NCBI RefSeq assembly: GCF_002277955.1
Contig: NZ_CP018477.1
Span: 4,237,206 to 4,301,205 of the forward strand
Length of the DNA stretch: 64,000 nt
Direction: 5' to 3'
Source of the DNA: Thermogutta terrifontis
GTDB taxonomy: Bacteria > Planctomycetota > Planctomycetia > Pirellulales > Thermoguttaceae
Every line of letters starts with the position of its first letter. Position 1 is the first letter of the stretch. The position numbers and the translations under genes were made by a program. Shown here one piece after another: positions 1-8,880 of this stretch. Under the pieces are notes generated by a model. It was not told where the DNA came from. It saw nothing but the letters and a program-made list of their open reading frames with translations, and searched no databases.

Positions 1-290
1 TTGCGGAAGTCCTCTACCTCCTGTTTCAGCGCTGCGATCTGTTTTTCATACTCTTCCGCCGTCAGCACGGTTTCCTCGGCCGTGACCTGTTCCTGATCGG
101 CGGCCGAACCATTCGCGCTCATATCGGACTGCTTGTCCGCGGAATTACTCATGTTTTCCCTCTGAATCACCTCTGATTGATTTTCGTTTTCTGGCGACGG
201 CCCTTCCGCTTCAGCGGTGTTTTGCGTGACTGTCTGGGCCGCATGAACCTCTTGACGTTCTCGCTCTTCCTGTGTGCGACTGGTGGTCAT
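1..290 (-). CDS. grpE: GrpE nucleotide exchange factor, N-terminal part (runs off the window)
   Basis: The reading frame opens with ATG at 290 and stays open to the window edge, giving 96 residues. They are acidic and Gln/Glu-rich, and end in a coiled-coil-like stretch (EYEKQIAALKQEVEDFR) typical of the start of the GrpE long helix. GrpE releases ADP from DnaK in the DnaK-DnaJ-GrpE cycle. The conserved C-terminal beta domain lies outside the window, so the name rests on the coiled-coil start and on the position 93 bases downstream of dnaJ on the same strand. A second in-frame ATG at about 150 could be an alternative start. Confidence 0.7.
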   Translation of the reverse strand, partial: MTTSRTQEERERQEVHAAQTVTQNTAEAEGPSPENENQSEVIQRENMSNSADKQSDMSANGSAADQEQVTAEETVLTAEEYEKQIAALKQEVEDFR

Positions 291-383
291 GGCGGTAACT
301 CCTCTGCGGTGTCGGATATCCGAGGGCCAATCTGACACCCAAAGGCTCACCTGATGACCGAGGATGCAATTGCCGTGCCAGCG

Positions 384-1520
384 CTACGAGCGGCCGCCGA
401 GGTATTCCTTTATTTTTGCAAAAAAGCTTTTTCTCTCCGGTAAGACCTCGGTGTGTTCCAATTCCGCCAACTCGCGGATGAGGCGTTCGTACTGGGGGCT
501 GATTTTCTTCGGTACCTCGATATACACCTCCACAATGAGATCCCCACGACGTCTGGACCGGGTGGGCAGTCCCCGTCCAGAGAGCACAAATACAGCCCCG
601 CTTTGGGTCCCTGGTGGAATGGTCAGCGTGTCATGCCCTTCCAGAGTGGGAATCTCAACGGTAGCTCCGAGCACGGCCTGGCTGTAACTGATGGGAACCC
701 GGCAAACAAGGTTTGCCCCTTCACGCCGGAAGATGGGATGTTCCTTGATCCTCACCACACAGTAGCAATCACCCCGGGGACCGCCGGTGAGGCTGATTTC
801 CCCTTCGCCCGCCAGTCTCAACCGCGTGTTTTCATCGACCCCGGGCGGAATACGAACTTCCCGGGTGACAGTCTCCCGGACCACCCCCCGTCCGCGGCAT
901 TCTGGGCAGGGATCGCGAATCGTCTGACCGGCGCCCTGACACGCCGGGCAGTCTGTCTGTATGGTGATGAAACCAGCCGACTGACTTACCCGCCCGCGAC
1001 CTCCGCAATACCGACAGACTTCTGGTCGGGTTCCCGGCCGAGCACCTGAACCCTGACATCGCGAGCAGACGGCGTGCCGCTCGATGGAGACTGTCTTTGT
1101 CGCCCCATGGGCTACTTCCCACAGATCGAGCGTCACCTCACACAGAATGTCCTCCCCTTTGCGAACCGCGCGACGACGCCCAAAGCCTCCGAAAATGTCT
1201 CCGAATAGATCGTCGCCGAAAAAGCTGCTGAACAGATCGAAAATTTCGCTGACATCGTGAAATTCTCGCGGCTGGTAGGCCCCGGACAAACCCGCATGCC
1301 CATACCGATCATAGATCGCCCGCTTTTCCGGATTGCTGAGCACCTCGAAGGCCTCCGAGGCCTCTTTGAATTTTTCCACGGCGTCAGGGTCGCCGGGATT
1401 TCGGTCGGGGTGGTATTTCAGGGCGAGCTTCCGGTAGGCATCGGCAATTTCCTTGTCCGTAGCGTTCCGCGAGACACCAAGGATCTCGTAATAATCGCGT
1501 TTTTCCGACATCGTGGCCAT
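384..1520 (-). CDS. dnaJ: Chaperone protein DnaJ (Hsp40, type I)
   Basis: DnaJ is the co-chaperone that stimulates DnaK ATPase and delivers unfolded clients. The 378-residue product has the full type I layout. The J domain covers about residues 8-72 with HPD at 37-39. A Gly/Phe-rich linker with [14 protein letters not shown] follows at about 100-114. Four CxxCxGxG zinc motifs start near residues 152, 169, 191 and 205, and the C-terminal client-binding domains follow. ATG at 1511 ([12 protein letters not shown]) is an equally good start, because no clear ribosome site separates the two. It lies downstream of groES-groEL and upstream of grpE on the same strand. No dnaK is visible here. Confidence 0.96.
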   Translation of the reverse strand: MATMSEKRDYYEILGVSRNATDKEIADAYRKLALKYHPDRNPGDPDAVEKFKEASEAFEVLSNPEKRAIYDRYGHAGLSGAYQPREFHDVSEIFDLFSSFFGDDLFGDIFGGFGRRRAVRKGEDILCEVTLDLWEVAHGATKTVSIERHAVCSRCQGSGARPGTRPEVCRYCGGRGRVSQSAGFITIQTDCPACQGAGQTIRDPCPECRGRGVVRETVTREVRIPPGVDENTRLRLAGEGEISLTGGPRGDCYCVVRIKEHPIFRREGANLVCRVPISYSQAVLGATVEIPTLEGHDTLTIPPGTQSGAVFVLSGRGLPTRSRRRGDLIVEVYIEVPKKISPQYERLIRELAELEHTEVLPERKSFFAKIKEYLGGRS

Positions 1521-1732
1521 GGCTCAGGCTGATCAGCGGGAACACAAAGAGACGATCCCCCGATTCCGCGCCACTTCGTGATTACGTCAACGTGTTCCCC
1601 AACGGTCAGACGTACCCGGGGATGTCCTAACTCGCGCTATTATATCACAGGATTGCTGCACTCCCTGTGGATGCTCACACCGTCGAGGAGATGCCTCGCG
1701 ATTTCGGTGAACATGCTCATAACAGGGAACAT

Positions 1733-1759
1733 GGGCCACCCCCATACCGGAGGTGGCCC
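1733..1759 (-). terminator. Hairpin downstream of groEL
   Basis: An 8-bp perfect inverted repeat, GGGCCACC (1733-1740) and GGTGGCCC (1752-1759), encloses an 11-nt loop. It lies 50 bases after the groEL stop, between groEL and dnaJ. There is no clear T-run, so it may attenuate or stabilise mRNA rather than act as a strong intrinsic terminator. Confidence 0.4.
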
Positions 1760-1808
1760 AATTCCACATTTTCGCTTTCGGACCCTCAGGCCGGGCAACG
1801 TCGCTTCA

Positions 1809-3428
1809 TCAGCGAACCACGCCTTCCACCGGCACCTCTTCCTCTTCGTCCTTGGGCACGTCCGTCACAAGGACTTCCGTCATGAGCATCAATCCTGCGA
1901 TACTCGCGGCGTTCTCCAGGGCGCAACGAACGACCTTGGTGGGGTCGATAATCCCGGCCTTGAACATGTCCACGTACTTCTTGGACATGGCATCGAAACC
2001 GACATTGGTGTCCTTTTCCAGGACCTCCTGGACCACCACCGAGCCGTCCAGACCGGCGTTCTCGGCGATTTGCTCAAGTGGCTTGGAAAGTGCCCGATAG
2101 ACGATGTCCACGCCGATCTTTTCGTCACCGCGAGCGTTGGCCCGTGCTTTTTCCACTGCTTCACGGCAGCGGAGGAGCGCCACACCCCCACCCGGCACGA
2201 TACCTTCCTCGGCGGCCGCCCGCACCGCGTGGAGTGCGTCTTCCACCCGGGCCTTGGTCTGCTTCATTTCGGCCTCCGTGGCACCACCGACCTGAATGAC
2301 CGCGACGCCACCAGACAGCTTGGCCAGCCGCTCCTGGTATTTCTCGCGATCATAGTCGCTGTCGGTGGTTTCGATGAGGTGCCGGAGTTGATCGCACCGG
2401 GCCTTGATGTCGGCAGGCTTGCCCGCACCTTCCACGATGGTCGTCTTTTCACGATCCACGGTGATCTTTTTGGCCCGGCCCAGATGCGTCAGCTCGACAT
2501 TTTCGAGCTTCATGCCGAGGTCCTCACTGATCAGCGTGCCACCGGTGAGGATGGCGATGTCACCCAGCATCGCCTTGCGCCGATCACCGAAGCCCGGCGC
2601 CTTCACCGCGCACACCTGGAGGACGCCACGGAGCTTGTTGACCACCAGAGCGGTGAGTGCTTCGCCCTCCACGTCCTCGGCAATGATCAACAGCGGCTTG
2701 CCGGTGTGAGCGACTTTTTCCAGAAGCGGGATCAATTCCCGAAGATTGCTGATTTTCTTCTCGTGGATGAGGATGTACGCATCCTCGAAATAGCAGTCCA
2801 TCTCGGGTACTCGGTTAATGAAGTACGGCGAGATGTACCCTTTATCGAACTGCATGCCTTCCACGATTTTGTAGGTCGTCTCGGCGGTCTTGCCTTCCTC
2901 AACAGTGATCACGCCGTCTTTACCGACCTTTTCCATCGCTTCGGCAAGCAGTTCGCCGATCTTGCGATCGTTATTTGCGCTGATCGCGCCGACATTGGCC
3001 AGGTCGTTTTTGCTCTCGACTTTCTTGGCAATCGTCATCAGGTGAGAAACGGCGGCCTCCACGGCGCGCTCAATTCCCCGACGGATGGCCGTCGGATTGC
3101 TCCCGGCAATGACGTTTCGCAGGCCCTCTTTGTAAATCGCTCGGGCCAGCACAGTCGCGGTCGTGGTTCCGTCGCCGGCCACATCCGACGTCTTGGACGC
3201 GACCTCCCTAACGAGTTTCGCGCCCATGTTTTCGAAACGATCTTCCAGCTCGACTTCTTTTGCCACGGTGACACCGTCTTTGGTCACCTGCGGCCCACCG
3301 TAGGACTTCGAAAGGATGACATTATGGCCGGCAGGACCAAGAGTCACCGCAACCAGATCAGCGAGTTTATCGACGCCGCGCAGGAGTTTCGCGCGGGCCT
3401 GATCCTGAAACAACAGTTGCTTTGCCAC
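1809..3428 (-). CDS. groEL: Chaperonin GroEL (60 kDa), first copy, partner of groES
   Basis: GroEL forms the double-ring ATP-driven folding chamber. The 539-residue length is normal and the chaperonin core is intact, with [14 protein letters not shown] and the ATP loop [14 protein letters not shown] in the equatorial domain, and GGGVALLR near the C-terminal third. The tail ends in [12 protein letters not shown] rather than the usual Gly-Gly-Met repeat. It follows groES by 53 bases on the same strand, the classic groESL operon order. The second chaperonin at 4073-5701 differs clearly in sequence, so the two are old paralogues and not a recent duplication. Confidence 0.97.
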   Translation of the reverse strand: MAKQLLFQDQARAKLLRGVDKLADLVAVTLGPAGHNVILSKSYGGPQVTKDGVTVAKEVELEDRFENMGAKLVREVASKTSDVAGDGTTTATVLARAIYKEGLRNVIAGSNPTAIRRGIERAVEAAVSHLMTIAKKVESKNDLANVGAISANNDRKIGELLAEAMEKVGKDGVITVEEGKTAETTYKIVEGMQFDKGYISPYFINRVPEMDCYFEDAYILIHEKKISNLRELIPLLEKVAHTGKPLLIIAEDVEGEALTALVVNKLRGVLQVCAVKAPGFGDRRKAMLGDIAILTGGTLISEDLGMKLENVELTHLGRAKKITVDREKTTIVEGAGKPADIKARCDQLRHLIETTDSDYDREKYQERLAKLSGGVAVIQVGGATEAEMKQTKARVEDALHAVRAAAEEGIVPGGGVALLRCREAVEKARANARGDEKIGVDIVYRALSKPLEQIAENAGLDGSVVVQEVLEKDTNVGFDAMSKKYVDMFKAGIIDPTKVVRCALENAASIAGLMLMTEVLVTDVPKDEEEEVPVEGVVR

Positions 3429-3481
3429 GTCTGGGGCTCCTTATATCTGCAGGACCTCCCGATTGATATTCCCAACCGAAA

Positions 3482-3781
3482 TCACTTCACGATCTTCGCC
3501 AGCACGTCGGATTCACGGAGTATTTTGATTTCTTTGCCTTCGATCTCGATGTCCGTCCCTGCGTATTTTCCGAAGATCACTTCATCACCGACAGAGACAG
3601 ACATCTCCGTGCGTTTGCCGTTGTCGAGCAGACGGCCTGGCCCTACCGCCAGCACCCGTCCGCGTTGCGGTTTCTCCTTCGCCGTATCCGGCAGGACGAT
3701 ACCGCCCGGGGTCGTCTCTTCCGCTTCCAGAGGCTCCACAACAATCCGATCATCCAATGGCCGCAACTTGATTTCGCTCAT
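3482..3781 (-). CDS. groES: Co-chaperonin GroES (10 kDa)
   Basis: GroES is the heptameric lid of the GroEL chamber. The 99-residue product has the expected fold signature: [17 protein letters not shown] at the N-terminus, the mobile loop around [17 protein letters not shown], then GRVLAVGPG and the C-terminal [19 protein letters not shown] strand. It is the first gene of a groES-groEL pair. The 291-base gap before it, toward groEL2, should hold its promoter, but no CIRCE element (TTAGCACTC-N9-GAGTGCTAA) is visible there. Confidence 0.97.
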   Translation of the reverse strand: MSEIKLRPLDDRIVVEPLEAEETTPGGIVLPDTAKEKPQRGRVLAVGPGRLLDNGKRTEMSVSVGDEVIFGKYAGTDIEIEGKEIKILRESDVLAKIVK

Positions 3782-4072
3782 CGTCGCTCACCCTTTTTCC
3801 TGAAAACAACCTGACTCCGTTTGTTCCTGATTTCAACCGTACCCAAGAATCATTTACCGGTTCGTTGTGCAAACACCTTGGAAAGACAGGGGGACTGCTC
3901 ACCCATCCTCTGTTCCGACTGTCTTTCCGATCCGACCCCTGCAACAGGGCCGTGGAGAAGTTCGGCGACAATCGCCGAAGGTCTTTCTTCTCGACACCGG
4001 GCCGCGATTTCTTCCGCGACCCGAGACGCCGGTAATATGTCAATCCGAACGGCCGCTCGGCCGCCGGGTTGC

Positions 4073-5701
4073 TCAGTAGTCAAAGTCCTCGTCGTGATGA
4101 CCCGGCTTCTTGTCCGTTTCCTTCTTGGGAATCTCGGTAACGAGGCAAGAGGTGGTTAGGAGGAGACTCGCCACGCTGGCGGCGTTCTGAATCGCCACCC
4201 GAACCACCTTTGCCGGGTCAATGATACCCGCCTCGAACATGTCACAATACTGATCTTTTTCGGCGTCATAGCCTTCGTTTTTCTTCATCTTGCGAACCTG
4301 CGCCACCACCACCGCGCCGTCCTGGCCGGCATTTTCGGCAATGGTTCGCAGGGGCACCTCCAGGGCGGCTTCGACGATCTTCACGCCGAGGGCCTCATCC
4401 CCGGTGAGTTCGAGTTTTTCCAGGGCCTTCGCCGCCCTCAGGAGTGCCACACCGCCACCCGGCACGATTCCCTCTTCCAGGGCCGCCTGGGTTGCGGCCT
4501 TGGCATCTTCGATGAGGTATTTCCGCTCTTTCATCTCGGTTTCGGTGGCAGCGCCGACAAAGATCTGGGCCACGCCACCGGACAGTTTTGCTAATCGCTC
4601 CTGGAGTTTTTCGCGGTCGTAATCGCTGGTCGTCGTTTGCAGTTCTTTCTTGATCTGCTCACACCGACCTTCGATTTCCTCCTTGCTTCCCGCCCCACCG
4701 ATGATGGTAGTGTCATCCGCCGTGACGATGACTTTCTTGGCCTGCCCGAGATCGCTCAGCTTGACCGACTCAAGATTGATCCCGAGGTCTTTAAAGATGG
4801 CCTTTCCACCGGTGAGAATCGCGATATCTCCGAGCATCGCCTTGCGGCGCTCACCATAGGCGGGGGCCTTCACGGCACACACGCTGAGAATACCGCGGAG
4901 CTTGTTGACGACGAGCGTCGCCAGAGCCTCTCCTTCCACATCTTCGGCGATGATGAGCAGCGGCCGATTCGTCTTGGCCACTGCTTCGAGAAGCGGCACC
5001 AGCGATCGCGCATTGGAAATCTTGTCCTCATGAACCAGGATGTAGCACTTCTCCAGTTCGCAGGTCTGCTCTTCCTGATTGGTCACGAAGTGCGGGGAGA
5101 GGAAACCGCGGTCAAACTGCATCCCCTCGATGAATTCCACCGTGGTCTCGGCCTGTTTTCCTTCCTCCACCGTGATGGCGCCGTTCTTGCCGACTTTCAT
5201 GAAAGCGTCGGCCAACACAGCGCCGATGGAGGGATCGTTGTTGGCCGCGATGGTCGCAATCTGGGCGATTTCTTTGCGATTCTTTTCGTCCACAGGCTGC
5301 GCCATCTTCTTAATGGCCTCAACCACGGCATCCACGGCCTTGTGAATCCCCCGGCTGAGTGCCATGGGGTCCGCACCGGCCGCGATCATTTTCAGACCTT
5401 CCTTGAAGATGGCTTCAGCCAGAACCGTCGCCGTGGTCGTTCCATCACCCGCGACATCATTGGTTTTTGACGCTGCCTCGCGAACTAATCGGCAGGCCAG
5501 GTTCTCATTGGGGTCTTCCAGGTCGATGTCCTCTGCCACGGTCACGCCGTCCTTGGTCACCTTGGGTGACCCCCATCCTTTGTCCAGGATGGCATTGCGA
5601 CCCCTTGGACCAAGGGTGGCCTTAACGGCCATCGCCAATTTGGTAACACCTGCCGCTAACGCCTGTCGTGCCGACTGCTCGAAAACAAGGTTTTTCGCCA
5701 C
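4073..5701 (-). CDS. groEL: Chaperonin GroEL, second copy
   Basis: This is a complete 542-residue chaperonin with the ATP loop [18 protein letters not shown] and a normal apical domain. It ends in a charged tail ([12 protein letters not shown]) with no Gly-Gly-Met repeat. It lies upstream of groES-groEL on the same strand, separated by 291 bases, and has no groES of its own. Its long upstream region carries a sigma-54-type promoter match, so it may be regulated separately from groESL. Planctomycetes often carry several groEL copies. Extra copies in other phyla can be specialised for particular clients or stresses, but which role applies here cannot be read from the sequence. Confidence 0.95.
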   Translation of the reverse strand: MAKNLVFEQSARQALAAGVTKLAMAVKATLGPRGRNAILDKGWGSPKVTKDGVTVAEDIDLEDPNENLACRLVREAASKTNDVAGDGTTTATVLAEAIFKEGLKMIAAGADPMALSRGIHKAVDAVVEAIKKMAQPVDEKNRKEIAQIATIAANNDPSIGAVLADAFMKVGKNGAITVEEGKQAETTVEFIEGMQFDRGFLSPHFVTNQEEQTCELEKCYILVHEDKISNARSLVPLLEAVAKTNRPLLIIAEDVEGEALATLVVNKLRGILSVCAVKAPAYGERRKAMLGDIAILTGGKAIFKDLGINLESVKLSDLGQAKKVIVTADDTTIIGGAGSKEEIEGRCEQIKKELQTTTSDYDREKLQERLAKLSGGVAQIFVGAATETEMKERKYLIEDAKAATQAALEEGIVPGGGVALLRAAKALEKLELTGDEALGVKIVEAALEVPLRTIAENAGQDGAVVVAQVRKMKKNEGYDAEKDQYCDMFEAGIIDPAKVVRVAIQNAASVASLLLTTSCLVTEIPKKETDKKPGHHDEDFDY

Positions 5702-5963
5702 TGGAAGATCCTCCTTTGCTCTCAGAATGCCACTTGTTTCCCGGACATGCCCGTTCGATCGGGGCGGTTCGTCGTACCACGCAAAACAAATGAGAGGGAG
5801 AACTCGCTCCCCTGTGCTTGCCGACGTTGGAGCGGGCCCAATTCAACCCGCCACGGATACTCGTTGTTTCCCCCTCCTTATTGGGGAACATCTCCCGCCG
5901 CAATAGCAAATTGTCCCGCCCCGCAATGGAGCGCGATGTGAAAACTGTCGCCGTTCGTGCGGT

Positions 5964-5978
5964 GCAAGCTGTGTGCCA
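5964..5978 (-). promoter_or_regulatory. Sigma-54 (-24/-12) type promoter match upstream of groEL2
   Basis: Read on the minus strand the sequence is TGGCACACAGCTTGC followed by A. The invariant GG and GC are 10 bases apart, as the sigma-54 consensus requires. It points toward groEL2, whose start is 263 bases downstream. A near match (TGGCACCCAATTTGG, with GG instead of GC at -12) lies a little further upstream at about 6075-6089. An rpoN gene is present at 46.5 kb. Confidence 0.5.
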
Positions 5979-6067
5979 AGACCCGTCTATTAGCGCAAGT
6001 AATGAATTGAGCGCAAATTAGGGACGCAACTCCAACCTGGGCGATCGCCCGTCTTGGCACAGCCTTT

Positions 6068-6090
6068 CCAAATTGGGTGCCAAATTGGCA
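6068..6090. promoter_or_regulatory. Tandem palindromic operator-like sites
   Basis: CCAAATTGG occurs twice (6068-6076 and 6080-6088), 12 bases apart. The second copy is the core of a perfect 13-base palindrome, TGCCAA-A-TTGGCA (6078-6090). Such paired dyads often bind a dimeric regulator. Which neighbour they serve is unknown. Confidence 0.4.
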
Positions 6091-6457
6091 GTTCGGGCCA
6101 TTCTGCCGGCTCATCCTGTTTGAGGGGTGCTCGCCGTCGTTCTGTCAAAAGGACGGTCCCATCTCCTCGGCGGTAGCGAATCTGTCAATTTAACCCGAAG
6201 AGGAGTCGCCACTTTTTGGTTTGACACCATCGCCCCATGACCTAGGCTTCTCATAGAGCCCCTTGGAAAGACGGTTGCGTGCCAGGTCCCAGAGCCTCGA
6301 TCACTCTTGACTGCGAGGAGTGGGAGAGGTTGCAGGTCGCTGATCCTGCTGAGTCGAACGCACAACCGAATTGACGGCGGCTATTCATAGGAAACTCGTC
6401 TGGCCATCTTTTCCGAACCCCGGAGAGTCGGCACCGCTGGACTGATGGTGAGCTGCT

Positions 6458-7186
6458 ATGGTCACATACCGTCCTGCATCGACCATTGAAGACTGGATTG
6501 CGGCCCTGCGACTGGTCTATCACACCTACGTTCGCGCAGGATTGATCGCCCCGAATAAGTACATGCTCCGGGTAACTCCCTATCACCTGCTGCCCACCAC
6601 CGACTTGTTTATTGCCTGCGAGGGACCGCGCGTCATTTTAACGATGTCCCTCGTGCGGGATGGAATCCTGGGAATCCCCGCGGAGGCGGTGTATCCTGAG
6701 GCGATTGGTGCACACCGCAAGGAACGCCGTGTTTTTGGGGAGGTGACATGCCTGGCCGGTGAGGAGATCGGCAACACCGGACTTTCGCACTTCATTGAGC
6801 TTGTTCGGTTACTCGCCCAATACGCCCGATTTACGGAACACCTCGACGAAGTCTTCATTGCCGTCCATCCCCGGCACGCGCTCTTCTACGAAAAGTTCTT
6901 GGGATTTGAACAGGTGGGCGACGTGAGAGAGTACCCCAGCGTGCAAAACCGGCCTGCCGTCCTTCTCTGTTTGGACGCCACCACCTTGCAGCAGCGTCAT
7001 CCGCGAGCCTACCAGATTCTTTTTGGTTCACCGCTATCAAAAGAACAGCTCTGGCCCGCGCGCCTTCCCGTCGAACACCGGCGCCTCCTGGAACCGTTCG
7101 TAGACAAAAGATTCGTCCCGGCGCCGCTGGCGGCCCATGCGGAATGGCAGACGAACGCAATCCCGCTGGCACAGACATCTCAATAA
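6458..7186 (+). CDS. N-acyl amino acid synthase FeeM-like (autoinducer-synthase-fold acyltransferase)
   Basis: The 242-residue protein follows the FeeM pattern, a GNAT/LuxI-like fold that uses acyl-ACP to make long-chain N-acyl amino acids. Supporting segments are YRPASTIEDW and LVYHTYVRAGLI at the N-terminus, RVFGEVTCLA mid-protein, FIAVHPRHALFYEKFLGFE (about residues 132-150) and PAVLLCLD. The last two match the acetyl-CoA/acyl-ACP-binding end of this family. No partner genes of known fee clusters, such as an acyl carrier protein, lie beside it. The substrate, and any signalling role, are inferred only from the family. Confidence 0.75.
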   Translation: MVTYRPASTIEDWIAALRLVYHTYVRAGLIAPNKYMLRVTPYHLLPTTDLFIACEGPRVILTMSLVRDGILGIPAEAVYPEAIGAHRKERRVFGEVTCLAGEEIGNTGLSHFIELVRLLAQYARFTEHLDEVFIAVHPRHALFYEKFLGFEQVGDVREYPSVQNRPAVLLCLDATTLQQRHPRAYQILFGSPLSKEQLWPARLPVEHRRLLEPFVDKRFVPAPLAAHAEWQTNAIPLAQTSQ

Positions 7187-7275
7187 GCGCGAAGACCAAA
7201 GGGGCTCCGTGCCTTTGAGGTGAAGGTCGGCATTACGTGTCTCCCGCCCTAACCCATCGCCAGTTTTCGTATCCT

Positions 7276-7562
7276 GTAGGGGCCATTCATGGATTGCCCT
7301 TATCAACCAGAAACCGGACTGTGCCCACGGTGCGCGATTGGTGAACTGGAAGATCCAATGCGGGAATAGACACCGGACAAGCAGCTTGCACCGGCAGAGG
7401 CTCCAGAAGGGCACGCTTGTCGTGCCCGCTGAAAGGCAAGGCATGGTCTAACGTTGAAATATGGACGTGAGAAGCACGTCCCTCCGGAGCAGTCCCCTTC
7501 CGCGCGCGAAACCCCTTGCACATAGGACGTTACAAGGATTGGGGGCAATTCACGAATTGCCG
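7276..7562. repeat. Composite palindromic intergenic repeat, copy 1
   Basis: Several short palindromes lie in the same order as at 21.96-22.2 kb and 40.3-40.5 kb. A degenerate GGGGCAATTC/GAATTGCCCC type dyad is at 7276-7302. GGGCACG-CTTGT-CGTGCCC is at 7409-7427. GGACGTG/CACGTCC is at 7463-7481, followed by CCTCCGG. A second AATTC/GAATT dyad is at 7540-7562. The spacer word GCATGGTCTAACGTTG is also shared with copy 2. The short frames through these repeats are not genes. Confidence 0.7.
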
Positions 7563-7699
7563 CAACAACACAGCCAGCGTTTTGCCTCTCACGGATCCTT
7601 GCAAAAACTGGGGCTGCGTCAGGTCGGTTTATGGTCGGACCCCCAACGGCGCGGGGCGCTGAGACCGGAGCCCGGCTGCACGCAGTCCCCGAATGGCCG

Positions 7700-8090
7700 G
7701 TAAAAATCGTGGCTGTGGAGGCTTTGTCCGGAGGACGTGGTCGGGAAGCGTTCTACTCCACCGTTGTCGAGGCAAAGGCGGAAGATGTGCTGACATCGAT
7801 GCTACTCCATGTGCTGGAGTGTGGAAGTGACCTTTCATGACAGCAAGCAGCACCTGGGATTGGAAGAACCCCCAAGAATGGAGCGAGCAGGCTCGAAGCC
7901 TTGGCCGCGATATGGCATGCAATCCATGCCAACGCGATGACAGAACTTGCGATAATTTACCCCAGAGGGTTGTAGGCGACTGGTGCGGGAGCAGCCCCAC
8001 CGTAGCAGAGGGCCACTACATATCTCTGGATACACTCTATCACGAGGCCGCCGGGCCTGAAGCAAACACCACACAGCAGCCCACTACCAA
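7700..8090 (+). pseudogene. Decayed IS transposase fragment (DDE type, C-terminal part)
   Basis: Three frames together spell a familiar transposase C-terminus. VEALSGGRGREAFYST begins near 7712 and AEDVLT follows. WSVEVTFHDSKQHLGLEEP is at about 7815-7871 in another frame, then PQEWSEQA. A possible EGHYISLDTLYHEA is near 8010-8055. The E in WSVEVTFHDSKQHLG matches the catalytic-region motif of IS701/DDE_5-like transposases. Frameshifts at about 7815 and in a C-run near 7870, plus later stops, show that it is dead. No inverted termini or target duplication are visible. It sits just before tRNA-Asn. Confidence 0.6.
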
Positions 8091-8216
8091 GGTAGCTGCG
8101 GCAGGCGAAGTAAATAGATGGCACGGCCAAGAAATTTGCCTATCCCACAAGGTGGACGCAACATGGAGTAGATAGGTAGCTAATAGCACGAGGTGGCACA
8201 ACGTGCTCCCCCTAAG

Positions 8217-8289
8217 CTCCCCGGCCAGGGCTCGAACCTGGGACCTGGCGGTTAACAGCCGCCCGCTCTACCTGCTGAGCTACCGGGGA
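8217..8289 (-). tRNA. tRNA-Asn (anticodon GTT)
   Basis: Read on the minus strand, the 73 bases fold as a complete tRNA. The acceptor stem is TCCCCGG (8289-8283) with CCGGGGA (8224-8218). The D arm is AGCTCAGCAGGTAGAGC, and the anticodon arm has loop CTGTTAA giving GTT. The T arm is CAGGTTCGAGCCCTG, and the discriminator is G. The CCA end is not encoded. Confidence 0.95.
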
Positions 8290-8314
8290 ATCTACCTGCC
8301 CAGCTACGAGGGAA
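8267..8314. repeat. 24-nt imperfect tandem duplication of the tRNA-Asn 5' end
   Basis: Bases 8267-8290, the end of the tRNA with D arm and acceptor strand, are repeated at 8291-8314 with four mismatches. The extra copy lies directly upstream of the tRNA 5' end. It may come from slippage, from leader processing structure, or from a past insertion event next to the transposase relic. Confidence 0.65.
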
Positions 8315-8880
8315 CTACTCGGCTTTAGAAAGGCAGTTCAAATCTACCCAGGCGGATAGCCGTTGCCCCTTCGGCCTCGGGGTCTCGGAGCCTATCCAAA
8401 AACCAAGCACCACCTGGAGATCCACATCAATTTCGAGGTTTTTGGATAGAACCTCAGCTCCCACCGTGGCCCAAGCGCTCCCAACACGCCCCGAACGCCG
8501 TTCCACCTGGCTCCCCTGTTTGCCATCCACCGGATATTTTATCCTAATGTCCCTTCCACCCTTGATCAAGGCCGGGACTATCAAGATTGGAGGTTGGAGG
8601 TTTAGATTGGGTCCGAAGCGGAGCCAGGGAATCTCTCGATGAATCTACAATTCAGCCGAGTTGCGGTTGGTCGATTCGCTTAGCGTCACGCCGAGGGGCC
8701 TGCTTAAGAGAATGGCGGCGTTCACGAACGTCGGGGTCTTGCTTCCTCGTTAACAGAAAAAAATACAACTACAGTTGGCAATAGAACCACCCGGTGGTTC
8801 TACGTGGGACGGAATGGCGACAGCAAGCAGCCCGCGATCCCTGCCACGGAAAGCTTTCAATAACCGTTCACCAAAAAGAT
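8315..8880. other. Non-coding stretch between tRNA-Asn and the PlsC gene
   Basis: No gene is supported. Two structures are visible. One is a 12-bp perfect inverted repeat, TATCCAAAAACC (8393-8404) with GGTTTTTGGATA (8437-8448). The other is a tight palindrome, AGAACCACC-C-GGTGGTTCT (8783-8801), which could act as a terminator-like hairpin or operator for the following gene. Confidence 0.4.

Larger units (their letters stand above)
5702..6457. other. 756-bp intergenic regulatory region between groEL2 and the FeeM-like gene
   Basis: No credible gene is seen. The region separates two divergent genes. It holds a -24/-12 promoter match on the minus strand (5964-5978) and an 11-bp inverted repeat, TGTGCCAAGAC (5972-5982) with GTCTTGGCACA (6051-6061). 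It also holds a double palindrome at 6068-6090 and two direct repeats of AGCGCAA around 5990-6017. This density suggests a control region for groEL2, the flanking acyltransferase gene, or both. Confidence 0.55.

Noticed and set aside
1578-3803. 741-codon open frame on the plus strand across groEL and groES
   Set aside because: It is exactly antisense to two unmistakable chaperonin genes. Its length reflects the third-position GC bias of the coding strand, and the translation has no family resemblance.
4637-5470. 277-codon plus-strand frame inside groEL2
   Set aside because: Antisense shadow of groEL2, with the same composition pattern as the frame opposite groEL.
5990-6020. CIRCE (HrcA) operator upstream of groEL2
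   Set aside because: AGCGCAA occurs twice as a direct repeat, not as an inverted TTAGCACTC-N9-GAGTGCTAA dyad.
7276-7562. Short frames with IHELP- and MNCPYQ-like peptides in the intergenic gaps
   Set aside because: They are translations of the palindromic repeat units and occur in both orientations with different flanks.
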